From the NCBI RefSeq assembly GCF_029223285.1, contig NZ_JARHUJ010000001.1, positions 620,001 to 684,000 of the forward strand: 64,000 bases of DNA. Reading direction: 5' to 3'. Numbering within the stretch: position 1 is the stretch's first letter; the number at the start of each line of letters is the position of its first letter. Of the stretch, positions 35,179 to 43,789 are shown piece by piece. The notes beneath the pieces are model-generated. The model had not been told where the DNA came from. It was given only the letters and a program-made list of their open reading frames with translations, and made no database searches. Source of the DNA: Paraflavitalea sp. CAU 1676 (GTDB lineage: Bacteria; Bacteroidota; Bacteroidia; Chitinophagales; Chitinophagaceae). Made by a program: the position numbers and the translations under genes.

Positions 35179-36510
35179 ATGAACGAATTTGCAGCCAGAG
35201 AGCACGCTGTCAGCATATTAGCCGCCGCCATACACGCCGTACAACCGGCGAACCTATTGCCGCAATACCTGAAAGTGGGGATACGCGAAAAGTTCATCGA
35301 TAAGGAATCCCTGTACAATACATCCGGAAATACCTATGTGATCGGTGCAGGCAAAGCGGCTGCAGCCATGGCGCTGGTTACCGAGCAATTGCTCGGCGAT
35401 CATATCAAAGAAGGATTGGTAACGACTAAATATGATCATTCCCTCGCTACTAAAAAGATCCGCATCATCGAAGCCGCTCACCCCGTGCCCGATCAACAGG
35501 GAGTAAGCGCTGTAACGGAAACAATACAGTTGTTAAAAAAAGTTACCACCAACGACACCGTAATCTGTCTCATCAGCGGTGGAGCTTCTGCGCTTTGGTG
35601 CGATGTGCCTGAGGGCATAACCCTACCGGAAGTGCAAAGACTATTTGATCAGTTGATTCGTTCTGGCGCATCGATCGCAGAGATCAATACCGTGCGCAAG
35701 CATCTCTCAGCCATCAAAGGCGGCCAGTTGATACGTCGCTGCAATGGAGCCAGGGTACATGCCCTGATCATCAGTGACGTGCCGGGCGATGACTTGTCTG
35801 TGATTGCCAGCGGACCAACCGTAGCTGATCACACAACCTTTACTGATGCATGTGAAGTGCTGCATCGTTATCAGCTATGGGCGCACCTGTCCGTTGCAAT
35901 AAAACAATATCTGGAGGAAGGCCGCAACGGCCAGCGTGCTGAAACGCCCAAGCCAGGTGATCCCTTATTTAAGCAAACCTCCAACACGATCATCGGCAGC
36001 AATAGCATGGCCCTCGAAGCAGCCGCGGCCCACGCAACGGCGATTGGGTACCACACAGAGATTGATCCACATTTCGTGACCGGCAACGCCGAAGAAGCTG
36101 CCCGTCAACTGGTGCAAAAAGCCCTGGCGTACAAAGGTCCCTTGCCTGTCTGCTTACTCCAGGGTGGCGAAACCACCGTACAGGTAAAGGGAAAAGGACT
36201 GGGAGGAAGGAATCAGCATTTTGTATTGGCTGCACTTCAAGCAATACAAGGCAGCGTCGATCAGTCGCGCACCTCGAAGCTCACCATCCTGAGTGGTGGC
36301 ACCGACGGAACCGACGGCCCTACCGATGCCACCGGCGCCATCGGCGATCGGCATACCCTCGATCGCGCCGCTGAAGCAACGCTTAACCTCGGGACTTACC
36401 TTGCTGACAACGATGCCTATCATTTTTTTCAACGAACGAACAGCCTGGTAATTACCGGACCTACACAAACCAACGTGATGGACATCATGATGGCCATCAT
36501 TGAAAAATAA
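35179..36510 (+). CDS. Glycerate 2-kinase (MOFRL/DUF4147 type)
   Basis: 443 residues. The DUF4147 part (YVIGAGKAAAAMALVTEQLL, IRIIEAAHPVPDQQGVSAV, CLISGGASALWCDVPEGI, INTVRKHLSAIKGGQLI, ALIISDVPGDDLSVIASGPT) and the C-terminal MOFRL domain (CLLQGGETTVQVKGKGLGGR, LSGGTDGTDGPTDATGA) are complete. It phosphorylates D-glycerate to 2-phosphoglycerate with ATP, feeding glycolysis from glycerate, tartronate or hydroxypyruvate routes. The GntP permease gene begins 6 bases later, so import and activation of a sugar acid are probably coupled. Confidence 0.93.
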   Translation: MNEFAAREHAVSILAAAIHAVQPANLLPQYLKVGIREKFIDKESLYNTSGNTYVIGAGKAAAAMALVTEQLLGDHIKEGLVTTKYDHSLATKKIRIIEAAHPVPDQQGVSAVTETIQLLKKVTTNDTVICLISGGASALWCDVPEGITLPEVQRLFDQLIRSGASIAEINTVRKHLSAIKGGQLIRRCNGARVHALIISDVPGDDLSVIASGPTVADHTTFTDACEVLHRYQLWAHLSVAIKQYLEEGRNGQRAETPKPGDPLFKQTSNTIIGSNSMALEAAAAHATAIGYHTEIDPHFVTGNAEEAARQLVQKALAYKGPLPVCLLQGGETTVQVKGKGLGGRNQHFVLAALQAIQGSVDQSRTSKLTILSGGTDGTDGPTDATGAIGDRHTLDRAAEATLNLGTYLADNDAYHFFQRTNSLVITGPTQTNVMDIMMAIIEK

Positions 36511-36516
36511 GAAAGG

Positions 36517-37857
36517 ATGACCAATACCTACTATCTGCTCTTTTTGTTGATCCTTAGCATCGGATTCATCATCTGGATCACGGCTTACAAAAAAGTAAAT
36601 GCCTTCTTCGCATTGCTGCTGGCAGCCTTGGCAGTGGGTATACTTAGCGGATTGCCCCTCGATAAAATATTGACAACCCTCAAAGCAGGCTTTGGACATA
36701 CGATGGAGAAGATCGGACTACTCATCCTCTTCGGCACAACGCTCGGTGTGATATTGGAGAAAACCGGCGCCACCATCAGCATGGCCAATGCCATACTGCG
36801 ACGGGTAAAAGAAACCAATGCGCCAGCAGCCATCGCCATCACCGGGTTCATCGTGGGCTTACCCATCTTTTGCGATAGCGGCTTTATCATCCTCAGTGGT
36901 CTCAACCATTCGCTGGTTAAGAAAACACATTTCCGCATGCCCGTAATGGCGGCCGTGCTGGCAACTTCGCTTTATGCTGTGCATTGTCTGGTGCCGCCGC
37001 ATCCCGGCATTACCGCAGCAGTAGGCACCGCAGGAGGCAACCTCGGCATGGTCATGTTGTGGGGTATCGTGCTGGCGATACCGGCTGCGCTGGTAGGTTA
37101 TGTTTGGAGCGTAACGCGCGGCGCAAAGGTCGCACATGAGTACATAGAGCCAGAAGTATTGGAGCAGCCCAAAGGGCAACTGCCGCCAGCACACTTGGCC
37201 TTTCTACCTGTAGTCATACCAATAGGGTTGATCGCATTTAGATCGATCATGGCAGTCGTAGGTGTACAGGAGCACGCAGCAGGCGGCTTCCTGGCCAATT
37301 TCGTCGTATTCATCGGCGATCCGGTGATCGCGCTGGCCATTGGGATACTGGTATCATTTGCACTCATCAAAAAGGAAGACAAAAAGGAATGGAGTCACTG
37401 GCTCACCAATGGGGTTGAAAAGGCAGGCATGATCCTCGCCATCATCGCAGCCGGTGGTATGTTTGGAGAAATGCTGCAGGCAACCGGGATGGGTAAAAAC
37501 CTGGGGCAATTATTAGGCGGTCTGTCACTCGGCATCTTTTTCCCATTCCTCATCACCGCCATCCTGAAAACGGCACAAGGCTCATCAACGGTGGCCGTCA
37601 TTACAGCAGCATCGATCGTAACACCACTCTTTGCAACACTCGGCATACATACACCCACCGGCCTCACCCTGGCCATCCTTAGCATGGGCGCGGGCAGCAT
37701 GGTCGTTAGCCACGCCAACGATGCCTACTTCTGGGTCATCAGCCGTTTCTCCAATCTCGAAACAGCCGCAACCCTTAAAACCTACAGCATCGCTACCTTG
37801 CTGATGGGTATAACAGTGCAGCTGCTTATTTGGGTACTTTTTATCGCATTTGCCTAG
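36517..37857 (+). CDS. GntP family sugar-acid permease
   Basis: 446 residues, almost entirely hydrophobic with ~12 membrane helices. GntP/gluconate:H+ symporter wording is clear: ILLFGTTLGVILEKTGAT, GFIVGLPIFCDSGFIIL, HCLVPPHPGITAAVGTAGG, ITAILKTAQGSSTVAVITAA and MGAGSMVVSHANDAYFWVIS. Members bring gluconate or related acids in with protons across the inner membrane. Given the glycerate kinase gene directly upstream (6-base gap), glycerate is the likely substrate, but this is from context only. Confidence 0.93.
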   Translation: MTNTYYLLFLLILSIGFIIWITAYKKVNAFFALLLAALAVGILSGLPLDKILTTLKAGFGHTMEKIGLLILFGTTLGVILEKTGATISMANAILRRVKETNAPAAIAITGFIVGLPIFCDSGFIILSGLNHSLVKKTHFRMPVMAAVLATSLYAVHCLVPPHPGITAAVGTAGGNLGMVMLWGIVLAIPAALVGYVWSVTRGAKVAHEYIEPEVLEQPKGQLPPAHLAFLPVVIPIGLIAFRSIMAVVGVQEHAAGGFLANFVVFIGDPVIALAIGILVSFALIKKEDKKEWSHWLTNGVEKAGMILAIIAAGGMFGEMLQATGMGKNLGQLLGGLSLGIFFPFLITAILKTAQGSSTVAVITAASIVTPLFATLGIHTPTGLTLAILSMGAGSMVVSHANDAYFWVISRFSNLETAATLKTYSIATLLMGITVQLLIWVLFIAFA

Positions 37858-37871
37858 CCGCAAACCCACCC

Positions 37872-39521
37872 TTACTTGGTCTTGATCCGCTTGGTATCGC
37901 CCCGCACGGTCAGCACAGGATGTTCCACCACGGCGCGGAATTCATATTCACGACCTTTTTCAAGTCCTGCCAAATTGATAGAGTAAGCCCCTTCTTTATC
38001 CACCGGCAATACCTCCGATTTCAGCCAGGTAGTACTGTATAGGTTCTCTGCAAAACCAGCATAGGGCCGGTATTCAAAATATACTTTTATTTGGGCCGCA
38101 TCACCCTTCTTGACCAGGCGGCTGTCGAGTTTCAAGCCCTCGGCAGTAGCCGAACTGCGAAGTGTTTCGATCACCGGCGGATCAAGCGCTGGCAAAACGT
38201 TCTCCAGCTTTACCGTGATCGGGTTGGGCCATTTATAGTTGTCATACACCCGCTGCGCCCGTGCAACCGAAATGTGCAGCCCATCAGCCTGTTGTTGAAA
38301 GCGAGAGCGTACGTCGAGGCCATTGTTGTATTCAGTAACCAGGTCATTTTGTCCCAGCACACTGATCTTTGTCTGCGGAGTAATTTTAATGGAACCGATC
38401 ACAAACTCCTTGCGAGCGCCCTTGGGCCATTCAGGAATACCGGTCAACACTGCATATACAGTACGCTTGTCTTTAGAGGCCGTGAACCAGATATTCTGTT
38501 CATTGGTAACGATCCAGGGACGAACGCTTTCAATCGCTTCATGATTGATGAAATGCCAGGCCGCTACTTCTCTTAATTGTGTTTCCTGTTCGTAAGGGAT
38601 ATAGCCGTCCGGGTGAGGGCCAACGTTCAATAAGAAGTTGCCGCCCTTGGCTCTTGCTTCTACCAGTAGTTCTATCAATCGGCCACCGGGTTTAATATCA
38701 TCGTGGGTAGGCTTGTAATTCCATTGCGTACCCATCGTAACGCAAGACTCCCAAAACTCATCCAGGGCTACGCCGGGTAGCGTTTGCTCGGGTGTATTGA
38801 CAGCCCCACGGGTGATCACCACAGATGGCTGCAGCTTCCAGGCCACCTCCTTGCAGGGTTCCTTGGGTTCTCCGTCGATAAACAAAACATCGATCTTGCC
38901 GAATTGAGAGAACAGTTCCGCAGTTTGCTTTTTTACAAGATCATCGTAAGCATCCTGAGTAGCTTTGTCGAATTTGATATCTCCCCGCTGTACTACGATC
39001 TTACGGTCATGCAGGAATTTGAAATCTTCCGGAGAATAATATAGTCCCACAGCCAACCCTGCCTTCCTCACGCCGTCCACATATTTTTTGAGCAGGTCGG
39101 CTTTGTAGGGCGTATTGGTGATCTTGAAGCTGGTCGTCTTTGTATCCCAGAAGCAAAAGCCCGAATGGTGTTTGGCTGTGAATACAACATATTTCATGCC
39201 CGCCAGCCTGGCCAGTTTGGCAATGGCAAAAGCATCAAACTTAGCAGGGTCGAAGGTCTGGGGTAACTCGTTATAATATCGCTGAACATAATCTTCCGAG
39301 GCGCCCACCAGCGAGTGACTGATCGTAATACCCAGTTGTGCATCCACATTGAAGTGAATGAACATGCCAAAGCCAAGGTCGCGCAGCCATTCCTGCCGTG
39401 CGGGAGTGTTCTTGTTGCCGCCGAACCGGTTGTCATTCTGTTCTTTTTGAGCAAACAGTGGTTGGGTAGATAAAACGAAAGCAAAAATGCCAATGGCGCA
39501 GGAGCGTAGCAAAGCAGTCAT
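37872..39521 (-). CDS. Alpha-L-fucosidase, GH29 family
   Basis: 549 residues from ATG 39521 (signal peptide MTALLRSCAIGIFAFVLSTQ...FAQ); a TTG 13 codons upstream precedes the signal and is not favoured. GH29 core: LRDLGFGMFIHFNVDAQLG (usually FGIFIHWG), YVVFTAKHHSGFCFWDTKTT, AVGLYYSPEDFKFL, the nucleophile Asp in IDVLFIDGEPKE, and GGNFLLNVGPHPDGYIP. A C-terminal beta-sandwich (~residues 330-549) follows. It should release terminal L-fucose in the periplasm or outside. The altered HFNVDA box in place of HWG suggests a divergent subfamily with different specificity. It converges with the GntP gene with 14 bases between stops. Confidence 0.9.
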   Translation of the reverse strand: MTALLRSCAIGIFAFVLSTQPLFAQKEQNDNRFGGNKNTPARQEWLRDLGFGMFIHFNVDAQLGITISHSLVGASEDYVQRYYNELPQTFDPAKFDAFAIAKLARLAGMKYVVFTAKHHSGFCFWDTKTTSFKITNTPYKADLLKKYVDGVRKAGLAVGLYYSPEDFKFLHDRKIVVQRGDIKFDKATQDAYDDLVKKQTAELFSQFGKIDVLFIDGEPKEPCKEVAWKLQPSVVITRGAVNTPEQTLPGVALDEFWESCVTMGTQWNYKPTHDDIKPGGRLIELLVEARAKGGNFLLNVGPHPDGYIPYEQETQLREVAAWHFINHEAIESVRPWIVTNEQNIWFTASKDKRTVYAVLTGIPEWPKGARKEFVIGSIKITPQTKISVLGQNDLVTEYNNGLDVRSRFQQQADGLHISVARAQRVYDNYKWPNPITVKLENVLPALDPPVIETLRSSATAEGLKLDSRLVKKGDAAQIKVYFEYRPYAGFAENLYSTTWLKSEVLPVDKEGAYSINLAGLEKGREYEFRAVVEHPVLTVRGDTKRIKTK

Positions 39522-39715
39522 ATCGGATCTGGTTGTATTGAATGTAGGTGTTGCCCGCAACTAAAGCATAATAATTCTTCGGGGCTCCCGGAGAAACAGC
39601 TTTTTATTCAACTGGATTAGCATGCCCTGCCCCATCCACCACAGCCACTTAATTCATGTTGCGACCCGCACAGCCCACAAACCGAACTCCGCCGCCCGCC
39701 CGCAATGTCCCCGCC

Positions 39716-40954
39716 TCACTTCCCCACACTATCCTTCTTAAGCGTCGCCATGATCCGGCTGGTCTCGTCCGGATAGACCCTGATAAGATGGGTGCGGATC
39801 AGGTCCGGGGTCGGACTGCTTTGCCCGTTCGTCAGTAACGTGATCTTGTTCGAAGCCTGTTCGGGCATATGGCAATCGATGCAACGCTGAGTCAAGGTAC
39901 TGACAGGTAAAGACTGCAAAGTGCAAAACTGCTGACCGGCAGGTGCATGACAGGTCATACACTTGGCCGAAAGCGCTGCAAGGTTATTGCGTTCGGTCGT
40001 ATGCGGATTATGGCAAGAAGAACAATTCATGTCCTTGCTTTTGCGAAAGCAGGCACTGGCTGTGAACAGCTGGTATTGATTGCCGTGCACATCCATCTCT
40101 TCCGCTTTGGTGCTTCGCGTAAAATCAGGATAATAATAGTCGGTTAGCACATCGCCAGGCTTAAATTCAAAGGGCGACTTTTGCGGCGTCTTTAAACCCG
40201 AATGGCATAGCGCACATTGATCGAGCTTAGCCTGGTTATTCAGGGTCGCCATCTTCATAATGTGCATCGCCTGCTTCTCCGCAGGATGCTCCTGGTGAAA
40301 GTTCACATGCGTAGCCGCCGGGCCGTGGCAACGCTCGCAGTCGATGCCATAAATAACCTGGTTGTCTTCAAAAGACTCAACAGCCGTTACTCCCTGTTGC
40401 TTAACTTCTTTAATGCCCACCATCGAACTGTGACAACCGAAACAGGTGCTCGGGATCACCCGGTCAAATTTTGGATGGGTAGCCGGAAACCCCGGACTGT
40501 TCGCCCAGCTGTGCGCCGGAATGAAATAAGACACAGGCAGTTGAAAGTACTGGCCGCCCTTCCAATACAGGTAGGTTTGCGCCTTCCTGCCCGACCCGAT
40601 CGCAATATCAAAAGGATAACTGCCTTGAATAGCACCGTTTAGGTAACCGGTCTGGAACAAACCATCCGCCCGGTCTTCCATCACCACTTTTGCCTGGGCA
40701 GTATAATTAAATACATTATCCGTAGGGGAAAAAGAGCCCTTGACTGTCTTATTGGTAGCCGGGCTCGAAGTATGAAAATGAGCCGTGCTGACATAGGAGT
40801 CATACACGGACCTGTGGCAATTGGCGCAGGTCGATGAGCCGGCATACTGGGCTCCCCGCAGATCCTTGGTGCTGCCTCCGCTGTCTACGCATTGCGAAAA
40901 GAAAGCCACGCCGGCAGTGAGCAATATGATGATGGAAAGCAGTCGTTTGGTCAT
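39716..40954 (-). CDS. Seven-heme c-type cytochrome, lipoprotein
   Basis: 412 residues. The N terminus MTKRLLSIIILLTAGVAFFS is followed by Cys22, a likely lipid-anchored start. Seven CxxCH heme motifs occur in order: CANCH, CFGCH, CERCH, CALCH, CSSCH, CMTCH and CIDCH. Spacing and wording (AGSSTCANCHRSVYDSYVST, GIDCERCHGPAATHV, MNCSSCHNPHTTE, RCIDCHMPEQASN) match the cytochrome c554/NrfA-like 'doubled CXXCH' proteins of Bacteroidota. It should carry electrons on the periplasmic or outer face. No nitrite reductase, terminal reductase or cytochrome maturation gene is near, so the electron partner is unknown. Confidence 0.93.
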   Translation of the reverse strand: MTKRLLSIIILLTAGVAFFSQCVDSGGSTKDLRGAQYAGSSTCANCHRSVYDSYVSTAHFHTSSPATNKTVKGSFSPTDNVFNYTAQAKVVMEDRADGLFQTGYLNGAIQGSYPFDIAIGSGRKAQTYLYWKGGQYFQLPVSYFIPAHSWANSPGFPATHPKFDRVIPSTCFGCHSSMVGIKEVKQQGVTAVESFEDNQVIYGIDCERCHGPAATHVNFHQEHPAEKQAMHIMKMATLNNQAKLDQCALCHSGLKTPQKSPFEFKPGDVLTDYYYPDFTRSTKAEEMDVHGNQYQLFTASACFRKSKDMNCSSCHNPHTTERNNLAALSAKCMTCHAPAGQQFCTLQSLPVSTLTQRCIDCHMPEQASNKITLLTNGQSSPTPDLIRTHLIRVYPDETSRIMATLKKDSVGK

Positions 40955-41120
40955 ATCCCTGAAATGATCTTAAATATAAGGAACCCTCGCCTTATTCACA
41001 ATTCAAGGGAGCGATACAACAGTTCAAAGGAAATTGGTAGGCCCTCACCAGCCCATGAGCCACATTTGTACCAGGAAACCGAAAACCTGAGTGTAGACCA
41101 TAAAAACAAAAAAGTTGACC

Positions 41121-41756
41121 ATGAGAACACTAACCATGTTGGCCACCCTGTTGATAGGAACAGGGTATACGACGGTCGCAACCAATACCAGTGAGGGCGA
41201 ATTCAAACTGGTGAAGTCCGATAAGGTGGTATCCCTGTACGAACGGTGGATACCCGGCTCGGGAGGAGAACAGGTGAGGGAGGTCAAAGCCCTGTTTGAA
41301 GTAAAGACCGGAATAGAAGCAGCCATCACCTTACTAACCGATCAGGCCAAAGGCAAAGAGTGGAATGCCCAGGCAGAGCAATACAAGGTACTTTCATCGG
41401 GCAACCGGAACCAGTGGATAACCTATACCCGCTACAGCGTGCCCTGGCCATTCGGCGATCAGGATTGTTGCCTCTCGCATCACGTTAGTAAAGATCCCAA
41501 CAACCCGAGAGCGGGAACTATCTATTTTGAAAGCATCGATCATATACAGTTTCCCGTAAAGACCTCGGTAACCCGCATACAGGGCACCAAAGGCCGGTGG
41601 GTGTTTGAGGAGATCCGCCCTGGTACTATCAGTGTTGCCTATATCGTATCCACCAACCGGAGCAAAAAGCTGCCCCGCTGGGTAACTGACCCCATCGTGC
41701 GCAATAACTTGTTCACCACCATGACCACCTTCAGGAGCCTGCTCGAAAAGGGATAA
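41121..41756 (+). CDS. START-like lipid-binding domain protein, exported
   Basis: 211 residues from ATG 41121. The N-terminal hydrophobic stretch MRTLTMLATLLIGTGYTTVA is a signal peptide. The body has the START/SRPBCC pattern seen in eukaryotic-like StAR domains and their Bacteroidota relatives: FKLVKSDKVVSLYERWIPGSG, VREVKALFEVKTGIEAAITL, WITYTRYSVPWPFGDQDCCL (PWP-x-x-x-RD type), FPVKTSVTRIQGTKGRW and LPRWVTDPIVRNNLFTTMTT. Such domains hold lipids or other hydrophobic ligands. The ligand is unknown. It converges with the DUF92 gene (18 bases). Confidence 0.85.
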   Translation: MRTLTMLATLLIGTGYTTVATNTSEGEFKLVKSDKVVSLYERWIPGSGGEQVREVKALFEVKTGIEAAITLLTDQAKGKEWNAQAEQYKVLSSGNRNQWITYTRYSVPWPFGDQDCCLSHHVSKDPNNPRAGTIYFESIDHIQFPVKTSVTRIQGTKGRWVFEEIRPGTISVAYIVSTNRSKKLPRWVTDPIVRNNLFTTMTTFRSLLEKG

Positions 41757-41774
41757 CGCAACAGGAAGTGCCAT

Positions 41775-42494
41775 TTAAAATAAAAGAACCAACAAAGCTG
41801 CTGCCAGCGTGTTGATAAAGTTCACCGCATCGTTATGGAGAATATGCCTGCGCTCAAGCGTAGCGCCCAATAAGGAGTCGAGCAGGTTGCCAAAAGTACC
41901 AGCCGCGACTATTAGCAGGAAGGAAGCGCCCCAACCCTCAAATAAACAATAGAGAAAGGCGATCAACGCACTGCCGGCAACACCGAGTAAAGTGCCCTCG
42001 ATACTGATCACGCCATCAAGGCCACGGCGATCGCTGCGAAAGGTAAGGATGTTGAAGAAGCGGCGTCCATACACCATGCCCAGTTCCGAAGAACTGGTGT
42101 CGGCAGCTGCCGACGAAAGGCTGGCAGCCATCATCAGCGTGTAAAGGTCCTTTCGTTCATGGTCGACGATTGCCAAAATGCCGAGTAGTGCAGCCACACC
42201 ACCATTGGCCAATACCTGTCCTGCCTGGCGCCTTTCTGTATGCGTAGCGGAGCCCGGCAGTAAGGCCTTCAGGTCTTTTTGATGTTTCGTCGCCAGCACA
42301 CCCAGCACAAAGAAAGCTGTCAGCATAACAAAACCCGCATAGCCACCTCCGGCAAAAACGGCCACACCAACCAGCCCCGCCACGACCGACGCAGGCAACG
42401 TCAGCTTACCGCGTTGATAACTCAACACGGCGCCGAACAGAATGACAAGGCCGATGATGAAAAAGCCAATTAAAGAAAGGGAAGAAGACGTCAC
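41775..42494 (-). CDS. DUF92 family integral membrane protein
   Basis: 239 residues starting at GTG 42494. Six or seven hydrophobic helices are seen. DUF92 (TMEM19-like) signatures are present: ASVVAGLVGVAVFAGGGYAGF, VLGVLATKHQ, RRQAGQVLANGGVAALLGIL, AAADTSSSELGMVYGRRFFN, DGVISIEGTLLGVAGSALIA and GNLLDSLLGATLERR. In plants and archaea DUF92 relatives include phytyl/farnesyl-phosphate kinases (VTE6-like), so an isoprenoid phosphate role is conceivable, but nothing nearby supports it. It is divergent from the FHA-kinase-SEDS cluster. Confidence 0.9.
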   Translation of the reverse strand: MTSSSLSLIGFFIIGLVILFGAVLSYQRGKLTLPASVVAGLVGVAVFAGGGYAGFVMLTAFFVLGVLATKHQKDLKALLPGSATHTERRQAGQVLANGGVAALLGILAIVDHERKDLYTLMMAASLSSAAADTSSSELGMVYGRRFFNILTFRSDRRGLDGVISIEGTLLGVAGSALIAFLYCLFEGWGASFLLIVAAGTFGNLLDSLLGATLERRHILHNDAVNFINTLAAALLVLLF

Positions 42495-42740
42495 GCCGCT
42501 AAACTAACGAAATCATCTTCATTTTAACTTTTCGTAAATACAATAATTTACGGCGCACACCGTTTTTGCGCCCGTCATTTCATTACGCTGCACCAACTCC
42601 TGTTTATCTTAAGGAATTCATAAAGGCTGCGCCGGTGGGGCGTTTTAAGGTTTCTTTATCACTCCTCAGGTTCAAATCCATTTACATTTATTCCGAAATG
42701 AACCACCCTGCATTTTTAAGCATTTACAACCCGACTAATT

Positions 42741-43703
42741 ATGAAGAAACGTCCAGGCGATTTTTGGGGAGCTATGAAAAACTGGCTCATCCCGGAAAGT
42801 ACCCGGGAGATACCCATGCCGCTCACCAACAATGATATGCTGAATGAGTTGGTGGATTGTTTCGACGGATCATGCAAAACAGAATCGGTGGGCGCCAGTC
42901 TGGTATTCAATATGCACTTCCTGGTCATCCTGCATCCCGATGTCTACGAGCAACGTCTTCCCTCATTTCCGGTGGTGGTAAAAGAAGCAGTCAAGCTGTT
43001 CTACAAAAAACTCCAGGCATATAAAAAGAACTTCGAAGAGCTGTCACCCGTCTCCTCTCACTGGCAATTCAGGTTTGGGCCGGCTACTGATTTCAACGGC
43101 GAAACCATTAGTCCCTACGATATCAGGGTAGTGGGTATGTTAACTGGTATAAGGACAGGTTCCATGGGAGCCGAACGAAGGCATACGGCTAAAGTAACTA
43201 TGAAGTCGAAAGCCACCAATGTATTTGATAAGATGGATATCAACCTCGATGTATTGAGGCATATTCACTTTGCGGAGAGCGGCAACTTCACCGTCAAGTT
43301 CAGCAATGACCTTACCCTGGGCGGTGGCTCCCTGTTACGGCAGGCACGCAACAGCGATAACGGCTTCGCCAGGATCGAATACTTTCTGGGAGATAAGAAC
43401 AAGTCGGATGTCTATATCATGAAAGATACAGAGATCGTTATCGCCCGCCGTGAACCGGAAAACCAGGGCTACAACAATTATCTCCTGATAGATTCGACCT
43501 ACGTGTCCAACCCCCATGCCCGCATCAGGCTCAACGAGGCAACCGGCAAGTTCCAGATAGCGGCCTTCAGTGCCAACGAAACCCGGGTCAACGAAGTGGT
43601 GATCGCAAGAAGCGAGGTAAGCATGCCCCGTTGGTTCGACCTCGAACCCCAAAGCCAGATACTGTTGAATGGCATCATAACCCTTGAATTCAAACAACAA
43701 TAA
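42741..43703 (+). CDS. FHA domain protein, first gene of the phospho-signalling/cell-wall cluster
   Basis: 320 residues, no signal or membrane segment. The C-terminal ~95 residues are a forkhead-associated fold: TEIVIARREPENQGYNNYLL, TYVSNPHARIRL (S-x-x-H core) and TRVNEVVI; the usual GR of the first strand is ARR here. FHA domains bind phosphothreonine. Residues ~30-150 form a second domain (SLVFNMHFLVILHPDVYEQR, VVKEAVKLFYKKLQAYKKNF, HWQFRFGPATDFNGETIS) that recalls the N-terminal DUF3662 region of actinobacterial FhaA by pattern; a similar block occurs in the second FHA protein at 51124. Only one base separates its stop from the next ATG, so it is translationally coupled to the 27-residue peptide and then the phosphatase. 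Confidence 0.88.
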   Translation: MKKRPGDFWGAMKNWLIPESTREIPMPLTNNDMLNELVDCFDGSCKTESVGASLVFNMHFLVILHPDVYEQRLPSFPVVVKEAVKLFYKKLQAYKKNFEELSPVSSHWQFRFGPATDFNGETISPYDIRVVGMLTGIRTGSMGAERRHTAKVTMKSKATNVFDKMDINLDVLRHIHFAESGNFTVKFSNDLTLGGGSLLRQARNSDNGFARIEYFLGDKNKSDVYIMKDTEIVIARREPENQGYNNYLLIDSTYVSNPHARIRLNEATGKFQIAAFSANETRVNEVVIARSEVSMPRWFDLEPQSQILLNGIITLEFKQQ

Positions 43704-43704
43704 T

Positions 43705-43788
43705 ATGGGAGCGTTGGTCACTACATCCCTGTTGCTGGCATTCGTTGTGTTTGTATTGATCAGGCATTTCAAAAAACTGCCCCGATAA
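43705..43788 (+). CDS. 27-residue single-pass membrane peptide inside the FHA-PP2C-kinase operon
   Basis: A complete short frame ATG...TAA encodes one hydrophobic helix (GALVTTSLLLAFVVFVLIRH) with a basic tail HFKKLPR. It starts one base after the FHA stop (43703) and its stop ends one base before the phosphatase ATG (43790), so it exactly fills the space between two genes. The in-frame start, the hydrophobic core followed by positive charges and the tight packing argue for a real gene. Orientation would be N-out/C-in by the positive-inside rule. Function is unknown; a helper subunit for the membrane kinase, phosphatase or SEDS-PBP is the natural guess. Confidence 0.65.
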   Translation: MGALVTTSLLLAFVVFVLIRHFKKLPR

Positions 43789-43789
43789 A

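Noticed and set aside
30777-39521. A polysaccharide utilisation locus
   Set aside because: Sulfatase and fucosidase are present but there is no SusC/SusD pair, no hybrid regulator, and the genes are on both strands with their own ends.
42533-42552. CGTAAAT-N6-ATTTACG inverted repeat upstream of the FHA cluster
   Set aside because: 7 bp, AT-rich, no terminator or promoter context; could be an operator but support is too thin to list.
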